This document shows, one piece after another, positions 17,272 to 26,502 of a stretch of DNA of 64,000 bases (position 1 is its first letter; each line of letters begins with the position of its first letter). The translations under genes and the position numbers were made by a program. Source of the DNA: CAXXOK01 sp963675925 (lineage in GTDB: Bacteria; Bacillota; Clostridia; Christensenellales; Aristaeellaceae); contig CAXXIB010000002.1 of assembly GCA_963675925.2 (NCBI GenBank), positions 62,001 through 126,000 of the forward strand. The letters run 5' to 3'. The notes below the pieces were generated by a model. The model made no database searches and was not told where the DNA came from. It was given only the letters and a program-made list of their open reading frames with translations.

Positions 17272-18325
17272 ATGCCTAAGAAGATGACCATCTACGATAT
17301 AGCAGCCGAAGCCAACGTTGCGCCGTCCACCGTTTCGCGCGTTTTGTCCGGCCATAAAAACGTAAGCGCGAAGACCCGTGCTAAGGTGGAAACCATTGCC
17401 CGCAGCAATAATTTCTCCACCCTGCACAACCTGCGCCAGCAGGTATCCCTGGCACAGCAAACCTTTGCCGTGATTATCCCCGAAACACGTGACCAGTACT
17501 GGGGGCGCATTTTGTCTGCCGCCAACCGGGAAGCCAAGCGCCTTGGGTACCAGACAATGCTGTTTCAACTGCTAGACGGCGAGGATTATGACATGCGCGA
17601 GATTGCCAAGCGTATTGTCGACTGGCATCTGCGCGGCACACTGTATATAGGAAGTGTCCAGGAAACCGGACGCAGCGATTTGCCCATCGCGCTCAACCAA
17701 CTGCTGGAGCATATGCCGCTGGTTGCCATTTCGCCGCCTGTCAACAATGTGAACTGCACCTTCCTGCATAACGATCTGGAAACCGCCATGTTCCAGGCCG
17801 TGCAGCACCTGTATATGCTTGGGCATCGCCGCATCGCGTTTATTGGCGGCAATCAAACGCTGGAGACCTCCGGCGCGCGTGCCCGGGGATACCTGCGTGC
17901 CATCGACGAGCTGGGGCTTACGAAGGATGATGCCTACCACGGCGCGGCCGGGGTTTACTGCCGAAACGGGCGAGATCGCCGTACTCCGTATGCTGACGAC
18001 CATCCCCCGCCGCCGCTGGCCGACAGCGATTGTTGCTTTCAGCGATATGGTCGCCGTCGGGGCCATCCATCAGCTGCATTCCATGAACCTGAAGCTGCCC
18101 GATGATATGGCGCTGGTGGGCTGTGACAATACCTTTTTTAGCCCGCATACACTGCCACCACTGACCACAATCGACCTGTTTTCCGAGGAACGTGCCCGCA
18201 CGGCAATCGCGGAACTGGCATCCAGCTCTACCAACGTAAAAGCGCCGGTTACGCTTGTACGCGCACCGGCACTGATTATCCGTGAAAGCTGCGGGGCGAA
18301 GCTTGGGTACCGCAACCTGGGGTAA
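17272..18325 (+). CDS. LacI-family transcriptional regulator (apparent frameshift)
   Basis: Start ATG at 17272 with GAAAGGGA seven bases before it. The N-terminal helix-turn-helix reads MTIYDIAAEANVAPSTVSRVLSG, the classic LacI pattern, followed by a periplasmic-binding-protein-like sensor domain. The frame is lost after KDDAYHGAAG: removing one G from the GGGG at 17950-17953 joins it exactly to FTAETGEIAVLRML and the rest of the sensor, which runs to 18325 with IVAFSDMVAVGA and the DMALVGCDNT motif. Restored length is about 350 residues. It is divergent from the uronide ABC operon and very probably represses it through the two palindromes. Confidence 0.85.
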
Positions 18326-18337
18326 GTAAGGCTGCCT

Positions 18338-19073
18338 TTAACTTTCCTTTTGCACAACTTCGTCTTTAGAAGTGGATACTTTGCGTTTATAGAACTCAAT
18401 AATGCGGTCCTTATAGATAATCCCGACAATGCCCAGCAGCGCTGTGCCCGCAAAAATCAAAATCGTAACAGGCCAGTTGTTACTCAGCAGCGACGACCCC
18501 GATAAACGTAGACGACACAATGGACGGGATACGCGCAAAAGTCGAGATCAGTAAAAACTGCACCAATTTCATCGGCGTTGTACCCGCAACATAGGTCAGC
18601 ATGTCCTTGGGGGTGCCGGGCAGCAGGAAGAGGACGAACACAACAATCTCCATACGGCGGGAATCCCGCAAGTAACTATACTTGTCCAGATTGTCCTTGG
18701 TAAAAAACCGCTGCGTAAACCGTGCGCCCAGTTTTTTTGACAACAGAAAAATACCGCTGGAGGCAATCACGCAGCCGATAAGACATACCAGCAACCCACC
18801 AAAGCCGCCGTACATCACGCCCGCGAGGATTTCCACAATCTCGCCGGGGATAAACGCGACAATAATCTGGATCATCTGAATTGCGATCATGACCAGATAT
18901 CCCAATGCACCCAGCGAGGTAACCCACGCTTTAAACTGCGCGCGCACAGCCGGGTCTGCCAGTTTGCGAATATACGGCATCAGCAAGATGGTTGCCGTAA
19001 TCATCAGCGCAAGCAACACTGCAACGATCAACGCAAGGCGTATCTTTTGTTTTTTTGGCATACGTTTTTCCAT
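18338..19073 (-). CDS. TVP38/TMEM64 (DedA-like SNARE-associated) membrane protein (apparent frameshift)
   Basis: The first 197 residues form a VTT-domain protein: PGEIVEILAGVMYGGFGG and LLPGTPKDMLTYVAGTTP are family landmarks, with about six membrane helices. The frame ends prematurely after STFIGVVAAE. Deleting one base of the four Cs at 18497-18500 (four Gs on the coding strand) restores STFIGSSLLSNNWPVTILI and a last helix with a basic tail up to 18338, about 245 residues in all, the normal family size. Members may move lipids or ions across the membrane; the substrate here is unknown. Confidence 0.8.
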
Positions 19074-19110
19074 GTCAGCGGTTCACCGATCTCCCTCTAT
19101 GCTTTCGAAG

Positions 19111-19144
19111 CAAAACCCTTTCACCAGACGGTGAAAGGGTTTTG
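19111..19144 (-). terminator. Rho-independent terminator after the CD1247-like gene
   Basis: A perfect 15-bp stem (CAAAACCCTTTCACC and complement) with loop AGAC, followed leftward by TTTTGCTTC. It ends the leftward pepQ-efp-CD1247 unit. Confidence 0.85.
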
Positions 19145-19156
19145 GGTATTGGCTTG

Positions 19157-19558
19157 TTATTCCTGTTCTTCGTCTTCTTCCAGAAGGTTCTTGCCGCAGG
19201 CCGGGCAAAGCACATCACCGTCAGCGCTGATGTCTCCGGCACGGATGATAAAGGTATGATCGCAATGCGGACAGTTGACCTCGATTTCGTCATCGTCGTC
19301 GAGCTCTTCCAGATCTTCATCATACTCGTCTTCATCATCAAACAGCAGATCTTCCACTTCGGACAGATCTTCGTCCATCGTAGCCATGTATTCGTCCAGC
19401 TCGTCAACGTCCTGGTCCAGCTCCTGGAGCTTTGCGGCCATTTCTTCCATGACAGACAGCATTTGCAGAATCAGCTTATTTTCAGCTTTTTTGGTGTCCA
19501 GTTCCATCCCATCGGCCAAACCACGGAGGTAAGATGTACGATTGGTAATTGATTCCAT
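19157..19558 (-). CDS. CD1247-like protein with acidic coiled region and C-terminal zinc ribbon
   Basis: 133 residues from ATG at 19558 after GGAAGGAGAG. The N-terminus ITNRTSYLRGLADGMEL matches the small CD1247 N-terminal domain family of Clostridia. A helical, extremely acidic middle (many D and E, residues 40-90) follows. The C-terminus holds a zinc-ribbon with two Cys pairs, CPHC and CPAC, spaced by about 23 residues. No function is established. It follows EF-P by 46 bases and is probably cotranscribed. Confidence 0.8.
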   Translation of the reverse strand: MESITNRTSYLRGLADGMELDTKKAENKLILQMLSVMEEMAAKLQELDQDVDELDEYMATMDEDLSEVEDLLFDDEDEYDEDLEELDDDDEIEVNCPHCDHTFIIRAGDISADGDVLCPACGKNLLEEDEEQE

Positions 19559-19604
19559 AGGCTCTCCTTCCCCGCCAGAAGATGCGGGTGTACAGGTTTG
19601 TTTT

Positions 19605-20163
19605 TTAGCAGCGTTCCATGTATTCGCCCACGCGGGTATCCACGCGGATGCGGTCACCGGTGTTAATGAACAGCGGCACCTGCAGGGTAATGCCGGTTTC
19701 CAGCGTTGCAGGTTTATAGGTGTTGCTGGCGGTATCGCCCTTAAAGCCGGGTTCGGTATCGACAACTTCCAGCTCTAACAAAGTTTGGCGGTAGCACGCT
19801 GAAAGCCGACCCTTTGAAAAAGCGCACCGATACGTTGCTGCCTTCTTTCACATAGGGAATGGCATCTTCCACCTGGTCGCGGTTCAAAGGCATTTGCTCG
19901 TAGGTTTCCAAATCCATAAAGTAGTACAGGTCGCCGTCGTTGTACACATACTGCATGTCCTTGGTTTCCACGATTGCACGGGGCATTTTGTCCGTGGGGT
20001 TGAAGCTGCGCTCCACTACGGCCCCGGTCATCACGTTTTTAATCTTGGTGCGGACAAACGCCGCGCCTTTACCGGGCTTCACATGCTGGAAATCAACAAT
20101 AGTCCACACACCGCCATCCCACTCAATGGTGATGCCTTTTCTGAATTCTCCCGCTGTCATCAT
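19605..20163 (-). CDS. efp: Elongation factor P (apparent frameshift before the last domain)
   Basis: EF-P relieves ribosome stalling at polyproline. Residues 1-60 form the KOW-like domain with the tip lysine in HVKPGKGAAF, and the first OB domain follows. After VLPPNFV the frame turns into RAGSCRYRTRL and stops. Reading with one base less at about 19776 gives the expected ELEVVDTEPGFKGDT and the complete third domain, ending GEYMERC with a stop at 19605, a normal length of about 185 residues. Because EF-P without domain III should not work, an assembly or sequencing error is likely. Start ATG follows GGAGGAAAA. Confidence 0.9.
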
Positions 20164-20192
20164 AGTGTTTTCCTCCGATTCAATTTGTGTTT

Positions 20193-21260
20193 TTATAAAA
20201 TGATCAGTTCTCGGGTCGGTGTCACCAGCGAGCGGCAGCCGTTTTGCTCTACAACAACTGTGTTTTCAATCCGCACGCCGCCGATATCGGGCAGATACAC
20301 GCCCGGTTCCACCGTAATTAACTGGTTCACTTCCAAAACATCCTTGGACTGGAAGCTTAAGCGCGGTTCTTCGTGCACGTCGATACCCAGGCTGTGCCCA
20401 AGCCCGTGCCCGAAATGCCCTTCATAGCCCTGCGCGTAGATGTAATCCCGCGCGATTGCGTCCACAGCGGCGCAGCTAGCACCGGCTTTCACGGCATCCT
20501 GCGCCATGACCTGGGCCTTGAGCACCACCTCGTATACCTTGCGCATCGTATCGCTCGGCTGTCCCAGCGACACCGTGCGGGTCATGTCCGCAGTATAGCC
20601 CTGCACCTTCGCGCCGAAATCCAGCGTAATCATATCCCCCTGCTGTATACGGTAGTCCGATGGCACGGCATGCGGCTTGGAGCCATTGGCACCCGCTGCG
20701 GCAATGATGGCAAAGCCCATCGCCTCGGCACCTAAGCCGTACATTTCAAACTCCAGCATACGGGCGAGTTCCCGCTCGGTGATCCCGGCTTTGATGCTGG
20801 GCAGTATACGCTCAAACGCCGCTGATGAAATAGCGCAGGCATGTTCGATTCTGCGAAGCTCTTCTTCATCCTTAATCCTGCGCAGCGCTTCAATCTCTCC
20901 GGCAAGGGGTGTAAGGTCCATCCCTGCAAAGATCTCCACCGCTTTGTTATAGCTGCGCACGGTCAGTTCATCGTCTTCGTAGAAGATCGTTTTCACGCCG
21001 TTATTCTTGCAGGCTTCGTACGCCTTGCCCAGATGGCTTTCCTTGCCTTGCAAGGCCAGCGTTTCAAACATGGGGGCTTCCTGGGCTGCCTGCTCCACAT
21101 ACCGAAAGTCTGTAATGATCGCGCTGCGTTCCTTTAGAACCAGCACAAGACCCTCGCCCGTGTAGCCGGACAAATAAAACATATTGGATGGTTTGGAGAC
21201 GAGAATTGCCTCATCGGCTTTCAGTCCCCTGCGATCCACTAAACGTTGTACACGTGTCAC
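20193..21260 (-). CDS. pepQ: Xaa-Pro peptidase, M24 family
   Basis: 355 residues from GTG at 21260 preceded by AGAAAGGG. A longer in-frame reading would pass through the probable promoter. The pita-bread domain carries all metal ligands: DFG and TADMTRT, the His in HGLGHSLGIDVHEEP, and the Glu residues in TVEPGVYLP and VRIENTVVV. It removes residues in front of proline in short peptides in the cytoplasm. It sits 29 bases before EF-P, the common Firmicute order. Confidence 0.9.
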   Translation of the reverse strand: MTRVQRLVDRRGLKADEAILVSKPSNMFYLSGYTGEGLVLVLKERSAIITDFRYVEQAAQEAPMFETLALQGKESHLGKAYEACKNNGVKTIFYEDDELTVRSYNKAVEIFAGMDLTPLAGEIEALRRIKDEEELRRIEHACAISSAAFERILPSIKAGITERELARMLEFEMYGLGAEAMGFAIIAAAGANGSKPHAVPSDYRIQQGDMITLDFGAKVQGYTADMTRTVSLGQPSDTMRKVYEVVLKAQVMAQDAVKAGASCAAVDAIARDYIYAQGYEGHFGHGLGHSLGIDVHEEPRLSFQSKDVLEVNQLITVEPGVYLPDIGGVRIENTVVVEQNGCRSLVTPTRELIIL

Positions 21261-21314
21261 CGGTCGTATCGCCCTTTCTGTTGCGGCTAAAGCATTTCCT
21301 GCCGCGTTCCCCTT

Positions 21315-21344
21315 ATTGTAGCACATACCATGCTCAATAGCCAA
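21315..21344 (-). promoter_or_regulatory. Possible promoter of pepQ-efp
   Basis: Minus-strand TTGGCT (21344-21339), 18 bases, TACAAT (21320-21315). It overlaps the end of the upstream LUD gene. Confidence 0.4.
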
Positions 21345-21939
21345 GATTCTCCTTGACAAAAACCATTGTCATTTTCCGGTTTCGCGGTGCGCGGTTCACC
21401 GAAAGCGTCATGCGGCACATGCTATCGCTAGTGCAGGCATCCGGGTCGCACTCATTGTTGATGGCACAGGGCAGCTCCTTGTCCTGTCTGCGGGCATTGG
21501 GCGGGCACGCAATGCGCTTAATGCGCGCAATGGCCGTGCCATAGCCGCCATCCACCCATTTGGAGTGGCTGACGATAAAATACACCTGTTTGGGACCGTA
21601 GGCCACCGCCGATACGCGGTTGCCGGCACCGTCGATCAAAATCAACTCGCCCTGTTTGGTTAAGGCGTTTGCAGAGGTCAGGTACACATCCGCCGCGCAG
21701 GCTTTCTCGCGCAGCGGTTCTACATCCTCGGGCTTAACGCCCCAGTGAGAATAGACGATTTGGCCGCGCTGCTCCAGCACTTCCATCACACCGGTTTCGC
21801 GCACCGAGACCGAGCCGCTGACCCCAACGGTAGCATTGGCCGGGATCGCATCCATCAGATAGTCCCTGGCCTGTTCTCCGGTGTCCACCTCGACGACCTC
21901 AAATCCCATCGCCCGCATGCGTTCCAGTGTTTTCTGCAT
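21334..21939 (-). CDS. LUD-domain (lactate utilisation-type) protein
   Basis: 201 residues. The fold is indicated by NATVGVSGSVSVRETGVMEVLEQRG and VYLTSANALTKQGELILIDGAGNRVSA, matching the LUD/DUF162 domain of LutB and LutC. It is a stand-alone domain without Fe-S clusters of the LutB type, though the C-terminus has several Cys in DKELPCAINNECDPDACTSD. Single-domain members are common in Clostridia and have no proven reaction. It follows rsmG by 12 bases. Confidence 0.82.
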   Translation of the reverse strand: MQKTLERMRAMGFEVVEVDTGEQARDYLMDAIPANATVGVSGSVSVRETGVMEVLEQRGQIVYSHWGVKPEDVEPLREKACAADVYLTSANALTKQGELILIDGAGNRVSAVAYGPKQVYFIVSHSKWVDGGYGTAIARIKRIACPPNARRQDKELPCAINNECDPDACTSDSMCRMTLSVNRAPRNRKMTMVFVKENLGY

Positions 21940-21951
21940 CCTGTTTCCTCC

Positions 21952-22692
21952 TTATTCGTATCCCAAAGGGTGTTTGGATGGCGTTCCCTCTTTGCGCGGA
22001 TAGCGCTTGGGGGTGGGTTTCTGTTTCGCGGTTACCGCTAAAATGTGGGTACGCTCCGGTGCAAACGGCACGGAAACCGTTTGCATATCCGGCGTGCCAC
22101 CGCCAAGCAGCTTTGCCGCCGCCGCGCCAGCCGCACGCTCGTCCTCCGCCGCCGGACCTTTAAAGCACACGCATTTCCCGCCAACGGATACAAACGGAAG
22201 CAACAGTTCCTGCAAAACCGGCAGGGCAGCCACAGCGCGCGCCGTAGCGATTGAAAACTGTTCCCGGCAATCGGCCCGGTGCGCCGCAACTTCTGCCCGG
22301 GCATGAAGGATTGTCACGTTGGAAAGCTTCAGTGTTTCTACAACAGTGTGCAGAAACTTGATGCGTTTTTGCATGGAATCCAGCAGCGTGACCTGCAAAT
22401 CGGGCCGGGCAATCGCCAGCGGAATCCCCGGCAGCCCTGCGCCGGTTCCCACATCAATCAGCGTTGCGCCGCCCGGAAGCAGGCCCTGCACGGTCAGCGG
22501 CGTGAGCGAATCCATGAAATGCCGGTCCAGCATCGCGTCAAACCCCGCATCACCGGTCAGGTTGATGCGCTCATTCCATTCTTCCACAAGCTGCTGATAG
22601 CGCAGAAGCTGCTCTGCTGTGCCGTCTGCGCAGTCTATACCCAGGGCAGCGATTCGCGCTCCGATCAGCGCTGCCTGCTCTGCTGCCGTCAT
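21952..22692 (-). CDS. rsmG: 16S rRNA (guanine-527-N7)-methyltransferase RsmG
   Basis: 246 residues. The SAM-binding motif LIDVGTGAGLPGIPLAIARP and the DSMQKRIKFL motif are those of RsmG (GidB). RARAVAALPVLQELLLPFV-type sequence completes the domain. It methylates G527-equivalent of 16S rRNA; loss gives low-level streptomycin resistance in other bacteria. It overlaps the upstream YdcF-like gene by four bases. Confidence 0.93.
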   Translation of the reverse strand: MTAAEQAALIGARIAALGIDCADGTAEQLLRYQQLVEEWNERINLTGDAGFDAMLDRHFMDSLTPLTVQGLLPGGATLIDVGTGAGLPGIPLAIARPDLQVTLLDSMQKRIKFLHTVVETLKLSNVTILHARAEVAAHRADCREQFSIATARAVAALPVLQELLLPFVSVGGKCVCFKGPAAEDERAAGAAAAKLLGGGTPDMQTVSVPFAPERTHILAVTAKQKPTPKRYPRKEGTPSKHPLGYE

Positions 22693-23297
22693 ATTTTCAG
22701 CCCCACATAACGGATTAGGAAGAACTTCACCCAGGCCAGCGCTTCGCGCCCGTGGTTTTTCAACCAGTAATTAAGCTCCTGGCGGGTCGGGCTGGGCACG
22801 CCTTGGGGTACAAAGCCTTCGGCCTTGGCAATGTCCATGGCTCTGGGCAAATGATAGTCGCTGGTAATGATCAGCGGTTTGGAAAGATTCAGCCGCTGAA
22901 TGATTACCTTGGCGTTGCGAATGTTCTGGTATGTGTCAAAACTGACGGAATCGGTATAAATGCTGTCTGCCGGTACGCCGCGTTCAATCAGCTCATCGCG
23001 CATCACTTCGGCTTCCGGGCGCGGTTCATCCGCGCCTTGTGCGCCGCAGACGATCACCGGACAGGGCGCGGCAAAGTACATCTCCGCTGTTTTGTTCAGC
23101 CGCCAGTCCAGTTGCACCGATGGTTCGCCGCTTGGCTGCACCTGTGCGCCGAGTGTGACAATGACATCGTAATCCGATGGTGCCGGTACGGTTTTTTCCC
23201 GGTAGTAAGAATAGCCAATTAACCCCAGATAAACGATAATACCCAGGATAACAAGAATCCATAACACTTTCAGTATCCCCCGCAGTATTCGATTCAA
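22689..23297 (-). CDS. YdcF/SanA-like DUF218 membrane protein
   Basis: 202 residues: one N-terminal membrane helix (about 8-29), then a DUF218 domain with DVIVTLGAQV, CPVIVCGAQG, SIYTDSVSFDTYQN and IITSDYHLPRAM. Relatives act in envelope polysaccharide or vancomycin-barrier functions, but no reaction is firm. It lies inside the radC-ydcF-rsmG cluster with four-base overlaps on both sides. Confidence 0.82.
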   Translation of the reverse strand: MNRILRGILKVLWILVILGIIVYLGLIGYSYYREKTVPAPSDYDVIVTLGAQVQPSGEPSVQLDWRLNKTAEMYFAAPCPVIVCGAQGADEPRPEAEVMRDELIERGVPADSIYTDSVSFDTYQNIRNAKVIIQRLNLSKPLIITSDYHLPRAMDIAKAEGFVPQGVPSPTRQELNYWLKNHGREALAWVKFFLIRYVGLKI

Positions 23298-24073
23298 AGA
23301 AGTTCCTCCGCATCCGACCGCTTGTCGATCTTAAGTTGCGCGGCGTTTATCTGCATGCCGGCATCCGCCGTTTTCACGGTGATGCCGCCCGATGCTGCCG
23401 ACTGCCGGATAAACCCGTTGCGCACCATGCTGACGGCGCGGCTGTCCGCCACGATGAGATGGTCAATCAGTACCACCTCGATCTCCGACAGCAATCCCGA
23501 CAACGTTCGGGTCGCGTCCAGATCCTGCGCCGAAGGCATGACCGAACCACTGGGATGATTATGGCAAAACAACACCGCGTGGGCGTTGTGGGTCAGTACG
23601 GCATCCAGCACAATGCGCGGATAGGCGGGCACATCGCTGAGCGAGCCCTTGGCGATCAATACATCGCTGAGGGTTTCCATCTGTCCGTCCAGGCAAATCG
23701 CGTAAAACAGCTCACGTTTTTCACCATGCAGAAGCTGGATACAATAATCCACGGCAGCCTGCCGCGTGGACAAGCGTACCTTATCGGCCCCGCGCGTGCG
23801 CGTGGCCTGCCGGGCCGCGTCCTGAATCAGGGTTAAAAACGTCGCGGCATACTCCCCGATGCCGTCCACCTGCTGCAGTTGCTTGGGTGAGGCGTTGAGC
23901 ACCCCATACACCGAACCGAAGCGATCGATCAACCTATGGGCCAGCGGGTTCACGTTCTTCTGCGGAATGGCATAGAACAATAGCAGCTCCAGCACCTCGT
24001 GAGGCGCAAAGCCGTCCAAACCCTGTTTTGCATAGCGTTCCCGCATCCGCTGCCTGTGTCCGCCGTGTTCCAT
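23294..24073 (-). CDS. radC: RadC family JAB-domain protein
   Basis: About 259 residues from ATG at 24073 after GGGAGGGATG. An N-terminal helix-hairpin-helix-like segment (KQLQQVDGIGEYAA) is followed by the MPN+/JAB metalloprotease-like motif HNHPSG-x7-D (HNHPSGSVMPSAQD). Despite the name, its role in DNA repair is unproven. The C-terminal 35 residues after the JAB domain look like a lineage-specific tail. A TATAAT-like box lies at 24115-24110. Confidence 0.9.
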   Translation of the reverse strand: MEHGGHRQRMRERYAKQGLDGFAPHEVLELLLFYAIPQKNVNPLAHRLIDRFGSVYGVLNASPKQLQQVDGIGEYAATFLTLIQDAARQATRTRGADKVRLSTRQAAVDYCIQLLHGEKRELFYAICLDGQMETLSDVLIAKGSLSDVPAYPRIVLDAVLTHNAHAVLFCHNHPSGSVMPSAQDLDATRTLSGLLSEIEVVLIDHLIVADSRAVSMVRNGFIRQSAASGGITVKTADAGMQINAAQLKIDKRSDAEELL

Positions 24074-24268
24074 GCCATCCCTCCCAAACCGGGCTTGCCT
24101 ACTGGGTTGATTATAGCATGAATTCATACCCGAAATAAAGCAGCCCTACCCTAAACTGCCGCAGGATGTTACAAATTCTTGTACGATTTTCCTTGTTCGC
24201 ACTTTATCTATGCCCCTGTTTGTAGTATACTAAACAAAGGAAATATACACCGGAGGGGTTGAGGCGCT

Positions 24269-25126
24269 ATGCAGACGTTGTGGACGCAAATTCGCGACGT
24301 TCTGTGGAATGTCTTCAATCGTCCAACGCTGACGGATGCGCTGGATATTTTGATCGTTGCAGTGCTGCTGTACGGTCTGTTAATGCTGGCCCGTCAGACC
24401 CGCGCAAGCGCTGTTCTCAAAGGGCTTGTAATCTTAATTTTAGCCAGTTGGGTCAGCGATTTGTTTGGCTTAACTGCCATCAACTGGATTTTACTCAACA
24501 TTGTCAATAATGGTGCGGTGGTCATTGTCATCCTGTTCCAGCCGGAAATCCGCAAAGCGCTGGAACAGCTGGGCCGTGGTACCCTGCGGGATAGCTCCCG
24601 CCTCAGCGGTCATCATGAAAATGAATATATCGTACGCGAGATTACCAACTGTCTGCTGAACTTAAGCCGCCGTCGCGTCGGCGCTTTGATCGTCTTCGAG
24701 CAGAAAGTCGGCCTCAAAGACATTATCGAAACCGGCACCCCGCTGGACAGCCATATCTCCGGCGCACTGCTGGAGAACATTTTTGAACCCAACACCCCCC
24801 TGCACGACGGGGCTGTGGTCATCCGGGGTTCGCGCATTATGTCGGCCGGTTGTATTTTAAACCTGGCCGAAGGCGTGGGTATCAGCCGCGAGCTGGGCAC
24901 CCGCCATCGCGCTGCCATTGGCGTGACCGAAGCCACCGATGCCATCACCCTGATCGTATCAGAAGAGACGGGCATCATTTCCGTTGCCCGTGCCGGTCGG
25001 TTGACACGCCACCTGGACAGGGCGCTGCTGGAGCAGGTGCTGATCAAAATGTACCACCAGCGCGAAGATGGCCTGTGGTCCATGCTGTTTAGCCGCACAA
25101 AGCGCCGGAAAGGAGGCGCAGCATGA
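24269..25126 (+). CDS. cdaA: Diadenylate cyclase CdaA
   Basis: 285 residues. Three N-terminal membrane helices (to about residue 90) precede the DAC domain with both catalytic motifs, LHDGAVVI (DGA) and GTRHRAAIG (RHR). It condenses two ATP to c-di-AMP, which controls potassium and osmolyte balance. Start ATG follows GGAGGGG. It overlaps cdaR by four bases; a TATACT box lies at 24226-24231. The usual third member glmM is not here. Confidence 0.95.
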   Translation: MQTLWTQIRDVLWNVFNRPTLTDALDILIVAVLLYGLLMLARQTRASAVLKGLVILILASWVSDLFGLTAINWILLNIVNNGAVVIVILFQPEIRKALEQLGRGTLRDSSRLSGHHENEYIVREITNCLLNLSRRRVGALIVFEQKVGLKDIIETGTPLDSHISGALLENIFEPNTPLHDGAVVIRGSRIMSAGCILNLAEGVGISRELGTRHRAAIGVTEATDAITLIVSEETGIISVARAGRLTRHLDRALLEQVLIKMYHQREDGLWSMLFSRTKRRKGGAA

Positions 25127-26478
25127 ACACACAAACCGAAGAGAACAAACCCGCAGGCATGGAACCTAGGTTTCTGCGGCTTCTGTCTACCACCTTCCCC
25201 AAGCGCTTGTGGACGGCGATTACGCATAACATGCAATGGAAGCTGCTTGCGCTGTTTTTAGCGGTGCTGCTATGGGTGGGCCTGATTTTACAAGATCCGT
25301 CGCTGACACGTGAGCGCGTGTTTACCGATGTACCTCTATCCATTACCGGTTCGGACGTCCTGCGCCGCAACGGCTTTATTGTCACTCAGGGGCTGGAGGA
25401 GTCAAGCGCTATCGTAAAGCTCAGGGCCGATGTGCCCCAGCAGGAATTTAACGATGTCACCGCGCAGAATTACAACCCGCGTGTTGACCTGTCGCGGGTG
25501 ACCGAGGCAGGCGAGCAATTCGTGAAGGTTGCTACCACGTCCTCCTCGCTTTATGGGAATGTGACCGATATTACGCCAGCAGAAATCCCCATCGTGGTAG
25601 ACCAGTACATTACCAACTACCGTATTCCCGTACAGGTTTCCGTTTCGGGCGATTACCCCGATGGTTTCTACGGCACGCTTCCGGTTACGGATGTATCCAC
25701 CGCTACGGTCAGCGGGCCGGAAAGCATCGTATCCAAGATTGCCAAAATTGTTTTATATTACGATATTTCCGCACTCCAGCCGCAAGCGGCCACCCTGCAA
25801 ACCGCGCTTGCGCTGCACTACATGGATATCGACAACAACGAACTGGACGCCAGACTATTGGAGCCGACCAGCGGCGGCGTACTGCTGCGGTCTATTGTGG
25901 TCGAGCAGAAACTATACCCAGAAAAGACCCTGACCCTCAACCAAACCGCGCTGACAACCGGCACCCCAAAAGCTGGCTATGAGGTGAAAAACGTAACCTT
26001 ATCGCCGGATACGATTATCGCCGCGGGTGACGCAGCCACCTTAAGCACGCTGGATACGCTGTTTTTGGATCAGGCCGTTGATGTGGATAAGCTGGACGCC
26101 TCCTTCACTGCCGAAATCCGAGTCTCACAGCCCGACAACATCGTGTACATGAACACCCAAACGGTCAATCTGATTGTGGATATCGGCCCGGTTTTGACAA
26201 CCAAGACCTTTGACAAGATTCCGCTGTCGGTCACAGGACTGTCCGATGGTATGTCTGCCGTGCTGGAAACCACAAAAGTCAGCGTTACGCTGACAGGGCC
26301 GGAACTTTTACTCTCCGGCATCAAGTCCTCCCGCCTGACTGCCACAGTCGCTGCGGATACGCTTTCCTCGGGAACCTTTGATCTTCCGGTGACTGTCACG
26401 CTCAAGCATGATGATGCCGACCAGTTCACCTACAGCGTCGATCCCGTGCGCGTAACCGTATCCCTGTCCGATCAATAG
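25123..26478 (+). CDS. cdaR: CdaA regulatory protein CdaR (YbbR domains)
   Basis: 451 residues: a cytoplasmic N-terminus, one membrane helix at about 40-57, and four YbbR-like beta repeats outside. Repeat signatures include VYMNTQTVNLIVDIGP and VTLTGPELLLSGIKSSRLTA. CdaR binds and tunes CdaA in other Firmicutes. The N-terminal 30-residue extension before the helix is longer than usual. Confidence 0.92.
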   Translation: MNTQTEENKPAGMEPRFLRLLSTTFPKRLWTAITHNMQWKLLALFLAVLLWVGLILQDPSLTRERVFTDVPLSITGSDVLRRNGFIVTQGLEESSAIVKLRADVPQQEFNDVTAQNYNPRVDLSRVTEAGEQFVKVATTSSSLYGNVTDITPAEIPIVVDQYITNYRIPVQVSVSGDYPDGFYGTLPVTDVSTATVSGPESIVSKIAKIVLYYDISALQPQAATLQTALALHYMDIDNNELDARLLEPTSGGVLLRSIVVEQKLYPEKTLTLNQTALTTGTPKAGYEVKNVTLSPDTIIAAGDAATLSTLDTLFLDQAVDVDKLDASFTAEIRVSQPDNIVYMNTQTVNLIVDIGPVLTTKTFDKIPLSVTGLSDGMSAVLETTKVSVTLTGPELLLSGIKSSRLTATVAADTLSSGTFDLPVTVTLKHDDADQFTYSVDPVRVTVSLSDQ

Positions 26479-26502
26479 GCCGGTTCTCCGAAAGGAACGC
26501 TG

